Positions 8,808 through 18,102 of a stretch of DNA of 64,000 nucleotides are shown one piece after another. A program made the translations under genes and the position numbers. Each line of letters starts with the position of its first letter. The stretch's first letter is position 1. The stretch is from Aliigemmobacter aestuarii (lineage in GTDB: Bacteria > Pseudomonadota > Alphaproteobacteria > Rhodobacterales > Rhodobacteraceae): the NCBI RefSeq assembly GCF_004799285.1, contig NZ_SSND01000001.1:1116001-1180000 (forward strand), read 5' to 3'. The notes below the pieces were generated by a model, which was not told the origin of the DNA, did not search any database, and saw only the letters and a program-made list of their open reading frames with translations.

Positions 8808-11624
8808 ATGACCTTCGGCAAGGGCTGCCACCTGCATCTGATCGACGGCTCGGCCTATATCTTCCGCGCCTATCACGCGCTGCCGCCCCTCACCCGGAAA
8901 TCCGACGGGCTGCCGGTGGGCGCGGTCGCGGGGTTCTGCAACATCCTGTGGAACGAACTCAGCCGCAACGGCGGCAAGGACGCCCCGACCCATATCGCGG
9001 TGGTCTTCGATTATTCCTCGAAAACCTTCCGCAACGAAATCTACCCCGCCTACAAGGCGCAGCGCCCCGAACCGCCCGAAGACCTGCGGCCCCAGTTCTC
9101 CCTGACGCGCGAGGCGACGCGCGCCTTCAACGTGGCCTGCCTTGAAGCCGACGGATTTGAGGCCGACGACATCATCGCGACGCTGGCGCAGCAGGCGGTC
9201 GATGCCGGCGGGGCCTGCACGATCATCTCCTCAGACAAGGACCTGATGCAGCTTGTCGGCAATGGCATCCTGATGCGCGACCCGATGAAGGACCGCCTGA
9301 TCGACCGCGCCGAAGTCGAAGAGAAATTCGGCGTCCCCCCGGAAAAGGTGGTGGATGTCCAGTCGCTGTCGGGCGACAGCGTCGACAACGTGCCCGGCGC
9401 GCCGGGGATCGGGATCAAGACCGCGGCCCTTCTGATCAACGAATACGGCGACCTCGACAGCCTTCTGGCCCGCGCGGACGAGATCAAGCAGCCCAAGCGG
9501 CGCGAGGCGCTGATCCAGAATGCCGACCTGATCCGCATTTCCCGCCAACTCGTGACGTTGAAACGCGACACGCCGCTGGATGTCACGCTGGACGATCTGG
9601 AGGTGCGCGCGCCCGATCCCGAACGGCTGATGGCCTTCCTGACGGACATGGAGTTCCGGTCGATCACCCGCCGGGTGGCCGAAAAGCTGAAGATCGCCCC
9701 GCCCGCGATCACCGAAACCCCGCCCGCCACGCCCGAAGACGCGCCGCGGCCCGAGGCCCCGCCGATCGACCCCGGGACATACGAGGCAATCCGCGACATG
9801 GCCGCGCTTCAGGCCTGGATCGACCGCATCCGTGCGGCGGGCCACGTGGCTGTCGATACCGAAACCACCTCGCTTGACGAGATGCGCGCCGAACTGGTGG
9901 GCATCTCGCTGTGCATCGAGGCCGGACAGGCCGCCTATGTCCCGCTGGGACACCGGCAGGGCGGCGGCGACCTGTTCGGGTCCTCCGACCTGGTCGCGGG
10001 GCAGATCCCGATGGAAGAGGCGCTTGCCGCCCTTAAACCGGTGCTGGAGGATCCGGCCATCCTCAAGATCGGCCAGAACATGAAATACGACTGGAAGATC
10101 CTCGCCCGCCACGGCATCCGCATCGCGCCCTTCGACGACACGATGCTGATGTCCTATGCGATGCATGGCGGGTTGCACGGGCATGGCATGGACTTCCTAT
10201 CGGAAAACTACCTGTCGCACATCCCGATCCCGATCAAGTCTCTGCTCGGGTCGGGCAAGTCGGCCATCACCTTCGACCGGGTGGGGATCGAAGACGCGGT
10301 GAAATACGCCGCCGAGGATGCCGACATCACCCTGCGGCTCTGGGAAAGGTTCCGGCCCGACCTCCACCGCGCCCGCGTGACCACCGTCTATGAAACGCTG
10401 GAACGCCCGCTGGTGCCGGTGCTGGCCGAGATGGAGATGGCCGGCGTCAAGGTCGACCGCGACACGCTATCGCGCATGTCCAATGCCTTCGCGCAGAAGA
10501 TGGCCGCGCTGGAAGACGAGATCCGCACACTTGCGGGCGCGGATTTCAACGTGGGCTCGCCCAAGCAACTGGGCGAGATCCTGTTCGACCGGCTGGGCCT
10601 TCCGGGCGGCGAAAAGGGCAAGACCGGTGCCTATGCCACCGGGGCCGAGGTTCTGGAAGACCTCACCACGATGGAAGACAGCCACCCGACCGGCGCCAGA
10701 CTCGCCGCGCGGGTGCTGGACTGGCGGCAGCTGTCCAAGCTGAAATCGACCTACACCGACGCGTTGCAGGATCACATCCACCCCGAGACGGGCCGCGTCC
10801 ACACCTCCTATGTGATCGCGGGAGCGAACACCGGGCGGCTCGCCTCGACCGATCCGAACCTGCAGAACATCCCCGTCCGCACCGAGGAAGGCCGCCGCAT
10901 CCGCGAGGCCTTCGTGGCCCCCGCGGGCCGGCGCATCGTCAGCCTCGACTACAGCCAGATCGAATTGCGCATCCTCGCCCATATCGCCGACATCCCGGCG
11001 CTGAAACAGGCGTTCAAAGAGGGCCATGACATCCATGCCATGACCGCGTCGGAAATGTTCAACGTGCCGCTCGACCAGATGACGCCCGACATCCGCCGCC
11101 AGGCCAAGGCGATCAACTTCGGCGTGATCTACGGGATCTCGGGCTTCGGCCTTGCGCGGAACCTGCGCATCCCGCGGGCCGAGGCGCAGGGCTTCATCGA
11201 CCGCTATTTCGAACGCTTCCCCGGCATCAAGACCTACATGGACGACACCATCGCCTTCGCCAAGGCCCATGGCTTTGTCCAGACACTGTTCGGGCGCAAG
11301 ATCCACACGCCCGACATCAACGCCAAGGGCCCGGGCGCCGGGTTCGCCCGGCGCGGTGCGATCAACGCACCGATCCAGGGCACCGCCGCCGACGTGATCC
11401 GCCGCGCCATGATCCGCATGCCCGCCGCGATCGCGGGGCTGGACGCGCGGATGCTGCTCCAGGTGCATGACGAACTTCTGTTCGAGGCCGCCGAGGACGC
11501 GGTCGAACCGCTCATCGCCCGCGCCCGCGAGGTGATGGAAGGCGCGGCCCATCCCGCCGTGCACCTGTCGGTTCCGCTGATCGTCGATGCGGGTCAGGGC
11601 GCGAACTGGGCCGAGGCGCATTGA
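8808..11624 (+). CDS. polA: DNA polymerase I
   Basis: 938 residues, the full three-domain form. The 5' nuclease domain spans about 1-300 (LIDGSAYIFRAYHAL; LSGDSVDNVPG). The 3'-5' exonuclease is intact: DTET with D350 and E352, NMKYDW (Exo II) and YAAEDAD (Exo III). The polymerase domain has motif A SLDYSQIELR (D714), motif B RRQAKAINFGVIYG and motif C QVHDELLF (D888, E889). It fills gaps in excision repair and removes Okazaki primers. Proofreading is retained, unlike in some thermophile homologues. The start at 8808 follows GGGGAGAG; 53 extra in-frame codons upstream (from 8649) are rejected. Monocistronic, convergent with the HIT gene. Confidence 0.97.
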   Translation: MTFGKGCHLHLIDGSAYIFRAYHALPPLTRKSDGLPVGAVAGFCNILWNELSRNGGKDAPTHIAVVFDYSSKTFRNEIYPAYKAQRPEPPEDLRPQFSLTREATRAFNVACLEADGFEADDIIATLAQQAVDAGGACTIISSDKDLMQLVGNGILMRDPMKDRLIDRAEVEEKFGVPPEKVVDVQSLSGDSVDNVPGAPGIGIKTAALLINEYGDLDSLLARADEIKQPKRREALIQNADLIRISRQLVTLKRDTPLDVTLDDLEVRAPDPERLMAFLTDMEFRSITRRVAEKLKIAPPAITETPPATPEDAPRPEAPPIDPGTYEAIRDMAALQAWIDRIRAAGHVAVDTETTSLDEMRAELVGISLCIEAGQAAYVPLGHRQGGGDLFGSSDLVAGQIPMEEALAALKPVLEDPAILKIGQNMKYDWKILARHGIRIAPFDDTMLMSYAMHGGLHGHGMDFLSENYLSHIPIPIKSLLGSGKSAITFDRVGIEDAVKYAAEDADITLRLWERFRPDLHRARVTTVYETLERPLVPVLAEMEMAGVKVDRDTLSRMSNAFAQKMAALEDEIRTLAGADFNVGSPKQLGEILFDRLGLPGGEKGKTGAYATGAEVLEDLTTMEDSHPTGARLAARVLDWRQLSKLKSTYTDALQDHIHPETGRVHTSYVIAGANTGRLASTDPNLQNIPVRTEEGRRIREAFVAPAGRRIVSLDYSQIELRILAHIADIPALKQAFKEGHDIHAMTASEMFNVPLDQMTPDIRRQAKAINFGVIYGISGFGLARNLRIPRAEAQGFIDRYFERFPGIKTYMDDTIAFAKAHGFVQTLFGRKIHTPDINAKGPGAGFARRGAINAPIQGTAADVIRRAMIRMPAAIAGLDARMLLQVHDELLFEAAEDAVEPLIARAREVMEGAAHPAVHLSVPLIVDAGQGANWAEAH

Positions 11625-11628
11625 ACCC

Positions 11629-11652
11629 CTTCAACCTGACCAGAATACCCCC
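11629..11652 (-). repeat. Intergenic repeat element, copy 1
   Basis: Read on the minus strand this is GGGGGTATTCTGG followed by TCAGGTTGAAG. It is nearly identical to the element at 57657-57681 and related to the one at 54201-54229. It starts five bases after the polA stop, in the convergent polA/HIT gap. Confidence 0.6.
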
Positions 11653-11698
11653 GCCGGAGGCCCCTGAGCCCGCGCCGCGCAAGCGGGGCGGGCGAGGC

Positions 11699-11727
11699 AA
11701 AGAAAATGCGCGCGGCACGCGCGCGCA
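11699..11727 (-). terminator. Intrinsic terminator of the GT14-HIT transcript
   Basis: An 8-bp stem, TGCGCGCG (11707-11714) with CGCGCGCA (11720-11727), is followed on the minus strand by TTTTCTTT. It lies about 125 bp past the HIT gene stop. Confidence 0.55.
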
Positions 11728-11851
11728 ACCGGATCAGGCCCGCCGTCAGGCGCGGTCGATCCGGCATCAATGACTGTTGTTCCGGTCGGACCGGACATGC
11801 GGATCGGCCTCATGCGGCGCCGAAAGGGCCGTTTCGCCGCCGGTTTATGCC

Positions 11852-12238
11852 TCAGCCTTCGGCCTTCTGCAGCATCCGCCCCAGCATCCGGCCACCAAGG
11901 ATGTGCAAGTGGTAATGCGGCACTTCCTGCACCCCGTTCATGCCCGCGTTCGAGATCGTCCGGTAGCCGTGGCCATCGGCGCCGGGGCTGACGCCCGTCT
12001 CGGCGCAGACCCGCGCCGCGACCCGGTGGAAATCGGCGATCTCGGCATCGCTTGCCTCGGCCGCGAAATGGTCAAAGCACACATAGGGCCCTTTCGGGAT
12101 CACCAGCACATGCACCGGGGCCTGCGGATAGATGTCATGGAAGGCCAGAGTGTGTTCGGTCTCCACCACCGTCTTGTTCGGGATCTCGCCGCGCAGGATG
12201 CGGGCAAAGATGTTGGTCGGGTCATAGGTCCAGGCCAT
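11852..12238 (-). CDS. HIT family protein (Hint-type nucleotide hydrolase)
   Basis: 128 residues. The histidine triad is H108-Y-H110-L-H112 (HYHLHILGG), with upstream IFARILRGEIP and HVLVIPKGP as in HinT-like purine nucleoside phosphoramidases. It lies 4 bp after the glycosyltransferase stop, so the two probably share a message. The long frame upstream (from 12403) overlaps the glycosyltransferase gene and is not used; the start at 12238 gives MAWTYDPTNIF, the usual N-terminus. Confidence 0.92.
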   Translation of the reverse strand: MAWTYDPTNIFARILRGEIPNKTVVETEHTLAFHDIYPQAPVHVLVIPKGPYVCFDHFAAEASDAEIADFHRVAARVCAETGVSPGADGHGYRTISNAGMNGVQEVPHYHLHILGGRMLGRMLQKAEG

Positions 12239-12242
12239 GGCG

Positions 12243-13820
12243 TCAGTCCACAAACAGATAGTCGGTTTCCGCGATCTCGCGCGCCTTGTCTTCGGCAATC
12301 CCGAGGAAGAGTGCAAGGGTCTGCGTGTTTTCCGCGACCGTCGCGCTTTGCCGCATCCGGTGGAAATCGGCGAAATCGGCGTCGCGGATGCGGTCGCTTT
12401 CAAACTTCACGTCATAGCGGATCGTCGGCAGAAGCTTGTCGATGGTTTCCGATGGCGTGCGGTCGCCGGCCAGACCCACGCGGCGGGCATGGCCGATCAG
12501 GTAGTCGTCGGTGAAATCGCATTCGACCTCAAGCAGGCGCGTGGTCGCCTTGTCGGAATAGAAATCCTGCATCAGGTCCACGTTGGCCGGATCGATGCAG
12601 ATCACCAGCGTATCCGAATTCCAGTAGTCGAACAGCATCCGCACCAGCGCGCGGCGATGGCGGGTGCGCTTTTCCAGCGTCGTCTGGATGCCGCCAAGGT
12701 CGGGCAGGATGGTCGCGGCCTCGTTGAACAGGTATTCCACCCCCGGCAGCCCGGTGACGTTGCGGATCCGGTCGACCAGCCGCTTGGCCACATGCCATTT
12801 CTTGCAGGTGACGATCAGAAGCGTGCGTTCGCGGCCAAGGCTTGCCTCGTTTTCCCAGAACCGCGGGGCGAAGCGCCGACCGATCCGCCCGCGCCCGGTC
12901 AGGAACTTGAACAGGCTGCGGCCCTCGTTCGAGATGGGAAAGCTGACCCCCGTCGTGGTGTAAAGCTTGCCCAGCCGGTCCTTCAGCTGCCTTGCATCCG
13001 GGCTGATCTTGCGCGCGAACAGGTAATCCTGGCTTATCAGCAGGTCATACTGATCGTTGTAGAAGACAACCGGCATCCCGTAGTCGGTGAACATCAGGAA
13101 GGTCAGCGTGCGGCTGCGGATCTCGGCCTCGGGCACCAGATGGCGCACAAGCGTCTGAAAGAATGTCTCGTCCGGGATCCATGTGGTGCGGAAGAAACGC
13201 ATCACATCCTTGCGGCGGCGGGTGAAGTCGAGGATCCATTCGATCGTGCGGCGGCGCAGGCACCACCACTGGCTGCCGATCTGTATGGCGAGGTCCGCGG
13301 GGATCTTTCGTTCCAGCCGCAGTTTCTGCTGCAAGCCCATCGAAGTGTAGAACCACCACTTGTGCGTCCGTTCGTTGAACCAGTGGCGATAGATCAGCCG
13401 TTCGGCCTTGATCCCGGTCTTGATCCATTCCGAGGTGAAGAAATCGAAGCTTTCGACATAATCGACATCGTCCCGATCAAGGAACTCATGGGCATATTCC
13501 GCCGACTTGATCGGCATGCAATCGCCCGACAGCATGTAGAAATGGGTGGCGCGCGGAAACGCCTCGACCGCCGCCTCGACCGCCAGAAGCGATGCCTCGA
13601 CCAGGCTCCATTCGCCCCAGCCGCATTTGACGCGGCGCCGGGCAAAGACGACCGACGGATTCTGTCCAAGCGCGGCCTGAAGTTTCTGGTAATCCGCCCG
13701 GCTTGCCCTGGCATCATAGTGAATCGCCACGAAATCGCCTGCCGCTGTCAGCCGTTCAGCCTGCGCGATCAATCCCTCGGGGTCCTTGTGGGTGAGAAGG
13801 ATGTAGGCGATTTTTGCCAT
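12243..13820 (-). CDS. GT14-like glycosyltransferase with DUF5928 C-terminus
   Basis: 525 residues, no signal peptide. The first 280 or so residues match the beta-1,6-N-acetylglucosaminyltransferase/xylosyltransferase fold (GT14): IAYILLTHKDPEGL at the start, the HYDARAS nucleotide-sugar region, HFYMLSGDCMPIKS near residue 95 and the acceptor-binding IPDETFFQTL near residue 220. The rest (about 330-525; LLIVTCKKWHVAKRL onward) is the DUF5928-type domain seen in Rhodobacterales homologues. The predicted role is glycan branching or extension at the cytoplasmic face. It is divergent from a sulfotransferase gene across an AT-rich 146-bp gap and probably cotranscribed with the HIT gene. Substrate unknown. 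Confidence 0.85.
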   Translation of the reverse strand: MAKIAYILLTHKDPEGLIAQAERLTAAGDFVAIHYDARASRADYQKLQAALGQNPSVVFARRRVKCGWGEWSLVEASLLAVEAAVEAFPRATHFYMLSGDCMPIKSAEYAHEFLDRDDVDYVESFDFFTSEWIKTGIKAERLIYRHWFNERTHKWWFYTSMGLQQKLRLERKIPADLAIQIGSQWWCLRRRTIEWILDFTRRRKDVMRFFRTTWIPDETFFQTLVRHLVPEAEIRSRTLTFLMFTDYGMPVVFYNDQYDLLISQDYLFARKISPDARQLKDRLGKLYTTTGVSFPISNEGRSLFKFLTGRGRIGRRFAPRFWENEASLGRERTLLIVTCKKWHVAKRLVDRIRNVTGLPGVEYLFNEAATILPDLGGIQTTLEKRTRHRRALVRMLFDYWNSDTLVICIDPANVDLMQDFYSDKATTRLLEVECDFTDDYLIGHARRVGLAGDRTPSETIDKLLPTIRYDVKFESDRIRDADFADFHRMRQSATVAENTQTLALFLGIAEDKAREIAETDYLFVD

Positions 13821-13966
13821 TCAGGAAACTTTACAGCCTGTACCGATTCATTGTTTCCCTAGATACCTTTATCGGTCATTGAAAAGACAGAGTTTGTTTG
13901 CTTTTTTGTGCGCCAAGGGTCGGGCGCGCCAAAGTGCGCGTCACGACGTAACGGAGGCAGAGTTTC

Positions 13967-14785
13967 ATGGGTTTTCCAGGCACCTGGATGACGGAAAGCG
14001 AAAGCGTCGTCTATCGCGTCGTCCCCAAATGCGCGTGCTCGACCATCGGCCAGATCATGTATTTTTCCGATCATGGCCAGTTCTTTGACGGCGATATTCA
14101 CGATTCCACCACGGGCCTGCACAAGTGGTCGCAAGAGGCCAGCCAGCCGCTGATCGAGAAGAACGTCAAGAAGCATAAATCCTATGCCTTCACCTGTGTG
14201 CGCAATCCCTACACGCGGATCCTGTCGTCCTTCTTCGACAAGATCTGCGGCATCCAGCGCAATGGCAAGCGGTACCGGGGCAATCTTGTTCCGCTTCTGG
14301 TGCAGAAATATGGCATCGAGGTCGGCGGCGACGACGGCAAGCAGGACTTTGACCAGATCAAGAGCTTTCGCCGCTTCCTGCTGTTCGCGCGCGACACCAT
14401 CCGCTGGAAAAAGCCGATGGAACCCGACATCCACTGGTCGGCCATGTCCGGGCATGTGTCCACCTTCATCGTGAACGGCGGCCGGTACGACCACATCTTT
14501 TTCACCGAGCATTTCAACGAAGGGATGCAGGTGGTGCTTGACCACATCAAGACCCCGCACAAGGTGAACCTGAAGAAGATCCCCAAGTTCAACGAAAGCG
14601 AAGGTCACGGGCCGAAACGGCTGCACCCGGTCGAGGATTACTTCGACGACCTGTCGCGCCATCTTGTCTGGGAAATCTACAAACGCGATTTCCAGCTTTT
14701 CAAATACGATTTCGACAATCCCGGCAACAAGTTCCCTCTGGGCGAGATCGACCTGGACGAGGTTCACGCCAAGCTTGGCGAATAG
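13967..14785 (+). CDS. Sulfotransferase family 2 protein
   Basis: 272 residues. The 5'-phosphosulfate loop is VPKCACST (residues 19-26) and the 3'-phosphate site is CVRNPYTRILSSF (77-89), matching the carbohydrate sulfotransferase family (HNK-1/chondroitin type) that uses PAPS. GGAGG precedes the ATG at suitable spacing. It is divergent from the GT14-like gene and 128 bp upstream of the mannose-1-phosphate guanylyltransferase gene on the same strand, which suggests sulfation of a surface glycan (inference). A perfect 14-bp palindrome, CGCCAAGCTTGGCG (14767-14780), lies at its 3' end. Confidence 0.88.
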   Translation: MGFPGTWMTESESVVYRVVPKCACSTIGQIMYFSDHGQFFDGDIHDSTTGLHKWSQEASQPLIEKNVKKHKSYAFTCVRNPYTRILSSFFDKICGIQRNGKRYRGNLVPLLVQKYGIEVGGDDGKQDFDQIKSFRRFLLFARDTIRWKKPMEPDIHWSAMSGHVSTFIVNGGRYDHIFFTEHFNEGMQVVLDHIKTPHKVNLKKIPKFNESEGHGPKRLHPVEDYFDDLSRHLVWEIYKRDFQLFKYDFDNPGNKFPLGEIDLDEVHAKLGE

Positions 14786-14913
14786 GGCCGAACGCCCTGC
14801 CACAGGATTGCCGCAAGACTGCCCTTTCGCTGACTGCGAGTGGTGCGAATGAATGGCCGGAGCGCGTGAAGCCCGCACCGGCGGGTTACTGATGTTGGCG
14901 GAATGGGGCCGCG

Positions 14914-16353
14914 ATGACAAAAGCGATTACACCTGTCTTGCTTTGCGGCGGTTCGGGCACGCGCCTGTGGCCCTTGTCGCGCAAGAGCTATCCCAAGCAG
15001 TTCGTGCCGCTGGTCGGGGACAACACTCTGTTCCAGCAGGCGGCGCGGCGGTTGTCGGGCAAGGGATTCGCGGCGCCGGTGGTCATCACGGCCAGCGATT
15101 TCCGCTTCATCGTGACCGAACAACTTGCGGCGGCGGGCGTGGACCCCGGCGCGGTGCTGATCGAACCCCAACCGCGCAACACCGCGCCCGCGATCCTGGC
15201 GGCGGCCCTGCATCTGGCCGCACATGACGATGCGGCGATGATGCTGGTCGCGCCCTCCGATCATGTCGTGCCCGATGCGGCGGCCTTCCGGGCGGCGGTT
15301 CTGGCCGCACGCCCGGCGGCCGAGGCGGGGCAGATCGTGACCTTCGGCATCCTGCCGACCCGGCCGGAAACCGGTTACGGCTGGCTTGAACTGGGTGGCG
15401 AACCGGCGGCCGACCGCCCGGCCCCGCTGCGCCGCTTTGTCGAAAAGCCCGATGCGCCGACGGCGGCGCGGATGCTGTCCTCGGGCAATTTCCTTTGGAA
15501 CGCGGGCATCTTCCTGATGTCAGCGCGCACGGTCATCGCCGCCTTCGAGGCACATGCCCCCGATCTGATCGACCCGGTGGCCGGCGCCGTCGAAAAGGCC
15601 CGCGCCGATCTGGGCTTTCTTCGGCTTGATCCGGTGGCCTGGTCCGGCGCCCGCGACGTTTCCGTCGATTACGCGATCATGGAAAAGGCGGCCAACCTGG
15701 CGGTCATGCCCTATGCCGACGGCTGGTCAGACCTGGGCGACTGGGACGCGGTCTGGCGCGAGACCGGGCAGGACGACAAGGGCAATGCAACCCATGGCGC
15801 CGTCACGCTGATCGACTGTGCGGGAAGCCTTCTGCGGTCCGAGGCGGAGGGGGTCGAACTGGTGGGGATCGGGGTGGAAAACCTGATCGCCGTGGCCATG
15901 CCCGACGCGGTTCTGGTGGCCGACCGGTCCCGCGCGCAGGACGTGAAACAGGCCGTGGCCGCCCTGAAGGCACGGGGCGCGGCGCAAGCCGAAACCCTGC
16001 CGCGCGATCACCGGCCCTGGGGCTGGTTCGAGACGCTGGTTCTTGGCGACCGCTTTCAGGTCAAGCGCATCCACGTCCACCCCGGCGGGATCCTGTCGCT
16101 GCAAAGCCATGTCCACCGGGCCGAACACTGGATCGTCGTGGCAGGCACCGCAAAGGTCACGATCGGCGACGAGGTGCGTCTGGTGACGGAAAACCAGTCG
16201 GTCTATATCCCGCTGGGGGCCAGGCACCGGATGGAAAACCCCGGCCGCGTGCCGATGATCCTGATCGAGGTGCAGACCGGCAGCTATCTGGGCGAGGATG
16301 ACATCACCCGGTACGAAGATGCCTATTCCCGTGGCCAGGGCGCGAAGGGCTGA
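14914..16353 (+). CDS. manC: Mannose-1-phosphate guanylyltransferase / mannose-6-phosphate isomerase
   Basis: 479 residues, the usual bifunctional type II length. The nucleotidyltransferase domain has LCGGSGTRLWPLSRKSYPK (10-28) and FVEKPD (near 172). The C-terminal cupin isomerase domain has RPWGWFETL and HVHPGGILSLQSHVHRAEHW (near 385-405) with its metal ligands. It makes GDP-mannose for exopolysaccharide or lipopolysaccharide. Synonyms include cpsB, xanB and algA. It ends 3 bp before the convergent adenosine kinase-like gene with no room for a terminator. Confidence 0.94.
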   Translation: MTKAITPVLLCGGSGTRLWPLSRKSYPKQFVPLVGDNTLFQQAARRLSGKGFAAPVVITASDFRFIVTEQLAAAGVDPGAVLIEPQPRNTAPAILAAALHLAAHDDAAMMLVAPSDHVVPDAAAFRAAVLAARPAAEAGQIVTFGILPTRPETGYGWLELGGEPAADRPAPLRRFVEKPDAPTAARMLSSGNFLWNAGIFLMSARTVIAAFEAHAPDLIDPVAGAVEKARADLGFLRLDPVAWSGARDVSVDYAIMEKAANLAVMPYADGWSDLGDWDAVWRETGQDDKGNATHGAVTLIDCAGSLLRSEAEGVELVGIGVENLIAVAMPDAVLVADRSRAQDVKQAVAALKARGAAQAETLPRDHRPWGWFETLVLGDRFQVKRIHVHPGGILSLQSHVHRAEHWIVVAGTAKVTIGDEVRLVTENQSVYIPLGARHRMENPGRVPMILIEVQTGSYLGEDDITRYEDAYSRGQGAKG

Positions 16354-16356
16354 CCG

Positions 16357-17349
16357 TTACAGCAACCCGTGCTGGCCAAACAGCGCCTTCAGGTCGGATT
16401 CAGGCCGGGCGCCGATGTGGCTGATCACCTCGGACGCCGCGACACAGCCCATCCGTCCGCAGGTCGGCAGATCATGGCAGTTCGTCAGCGCCCAGAGGAA
16501 CGCCCCAGCGAACAGGTCGCCCGCGCCCGTCGCATCCACGATCTTCGTGGGCACCGCAGGCGCATGCCAGCGCCGGCCTTCTGAAAGGATATGTGCGCCG
16601 TTCTCGCTGTCGGTGCAGGCGACGATGGCGACTTCGGCGGCGGCGGCAGCAAGGGCCGCCTCGAAATCGTCGGTCTGGTACATCGACAGGATTTCAGCGC
16701 GGTTGCAGAACAGCAGGTCGACGTCGTCCTGTATCATCTTGCGGAACGCATAGCGGTGACGTTCCACGCAGAACGGGTCCGACAGGGTGATCGACACACG
16801 GCCGCCCTGCGCCTTGCAGGCGGAAATCGCCTTGGCAAAGGCGGCGTGGCTGTCAGGCCCGTCGAACCGGTAGCCTTCAAGATAGATCCATTCCGCATCG
16901 GCCATCATCGCCTCGTCGATGTCAGAGGGATGCAGGAACTCGGTCACGCCCAGATAGGTGTTCATCGACCGCTCGCCATCCGGTGTCACGATGACGATGC
17001 AGCGGCCGGTCTCTTGCGCCTCGGTCCGGGGCGCCATCGCGGTTTCATAGACCGCGCCCTGCGCCCGCAGGTCATGGGCAAAGATCGCGCCAAGCTGGTC
17101 ATCCTTGACCTTGCCGACATAGGCGGTGCGCCCGCCCAGATGCGCGACGCCCGCGATCGTGTTCGCCGCCGACCCGCCCGAGATTTCGCGCGCCGGACCG
17201 ATGCGGGAATAAAGATCGACGGCCCGCGGCATGTCGATCAGCTGCATGATCCCCTTGTGGATGCCGGCCTCGGCCAGAAAGGCCTCGTCGCCGCGCGCCA
17301 GAACATCCACCATGGCATTGCCGATGCCGACTACCTGAAAACGCTTCAT
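16357..17349 (-). CDS. PfkB family sugar/nucleoside kinase (adenosine kinase-like)
   Basis: 330 residues. The PfkB signature DATGAGDLFAGAF carries the catalytic base D278; the N-terminal GIGNAMVDVLA and SGGSAANT blocks match the alphaproteobacterial group annotated as adenosine kinase. It would phosphorylate adenosine or a related sugar; exact substrate unproven. Its ATG overlaps the nth stop by 4 bp, so it is the second gene of an nth operon. Confidence 0.88.
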   Translation of the reverse strand: MKRFQVVGIGNAMVDVLARGDEAFLAEAGIHKGIMQLIDMPRAVDLYSRIGPAREISGGSAANTIAGVAHLGGRTAYVGKVKDDQLGAIFAHDLRAQGAVYETAMAPRTEAQETGRCIVIVTPDGERSMNTYLGVTEFLHPSDIDEAMMADAEWIYLEGYRFDGPDSHAAFAKAISACKAQGGRVSITLSDPFCVERHRYAFRKMIQDDVDLLFCNRAEILSMYQTDDFEAALAAAAAEVAIVACTDSENGAHILSEGRRWHAPAVPTKIVDATGAGDLFAGAFLWALTNCHDLPTCGRMGCVAASEVISHIGARPESDLKALFGQHGLL

Positions 17350-17990
17350 TCGGACTTATCCTCGTATGGGCAAAGATCGCGGATCGGGCAGATACCGCAT
17401 TTCGGTTTGCGGGCAACACAGATGTAGCGTCCGTGCAGGATCAGCCAGTGATGCGCGTGCTGCTGAAATTCGGCGGGGATATTGTCTTCGATCGCGCGTT
17501 CCACGGCGTCCACATCGCGGCCGGGCGCGATGCCGGTGCGGTTTCCCACCCGGAAGATATGGGTGTCCACCGCCTGCGCGGGCTGGTGGAACCACATGTT
17601 CAGCACCACGTTCGCGGTCTTGCGCCCGACCCCCGGCAGGGATTGCAACGCCGCGCGGGATGAGGGCACCTCGCCGCCGTAGTCATCCACCAGGATGCGG
17701 CTCAGCTTCATCACGTTTTTCGCCTTCTGGCGGAAAAGCCCGATGGTCTTGATCGCCTCGACCAGCTCTGCCTCGCCCAGATCCAGCATCTGCTGCGGGG
17801 TCTGGACACGTTCGAACAGGGGGCGCGTGGCCTTGTTCACGCCCGCGTCCGTCGCCTGCGCCGACAGCGCCACCGCAACGAGCAGGGTGAAGGCATTCAC
17901 ATGGTGCAATTCGCCTTTCGGCTCCGGCTCGATTGCGCGGAAGCGGGAAAAGATCGCGTGGATCGTGTGATAGGGAAGCTGCTTTGCCAT
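17346..17990 (-). CDS. nth: Endonuclease III
   Basis: 214 residues. The helix-hairpin-helix is LPGVGRKTANVV with catalytic K124; D142 is in VDTHIFRVGNR; the iron-sulfur ligands are C191-x6-C198-x2-C201-x5-C207. All are intact, so this is an active glycosylase/AP-lyase for oxidised pyrimidines. The start at 17990 (MAKQLPYHTI) is preferred over 18026 by family length. It is divergent from the alkyltransferase gene with 112 bp between, and overlaps the downstream kinase. Confidence 0.95.
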   Translation of the reverse strand: MAKQLPYHTIHAIFSRFRAIEPEPKGELHHVNAFTLLVAVALSAQATDAGVNKATRPLFERVQTPQQMLDLGEAELVEAIKTIGLFRQKAKNVMKLSRILVDDYGGEVPSSRAALQSLPGVGRKTANVVLNMWFHQPAQAVDTHIFRVGNRTGIAPGRDVDAVERAIEDNIPAEFQQHAHHWLILHGRYICVARKPKCGICPIRDLCPYEDKSE

Positions 17991-18102
17991 CGCGCCTTCT
18001 GTGCCAAAGCCCTGCGGGATGCGCAAGCGAAGGCGCAGGAAGCGGGTCGCGGTGGCGGCCCCTTGCGCCTATTCTGCAACCCGAAGCCGGCGGAGACAGA
18101 AG

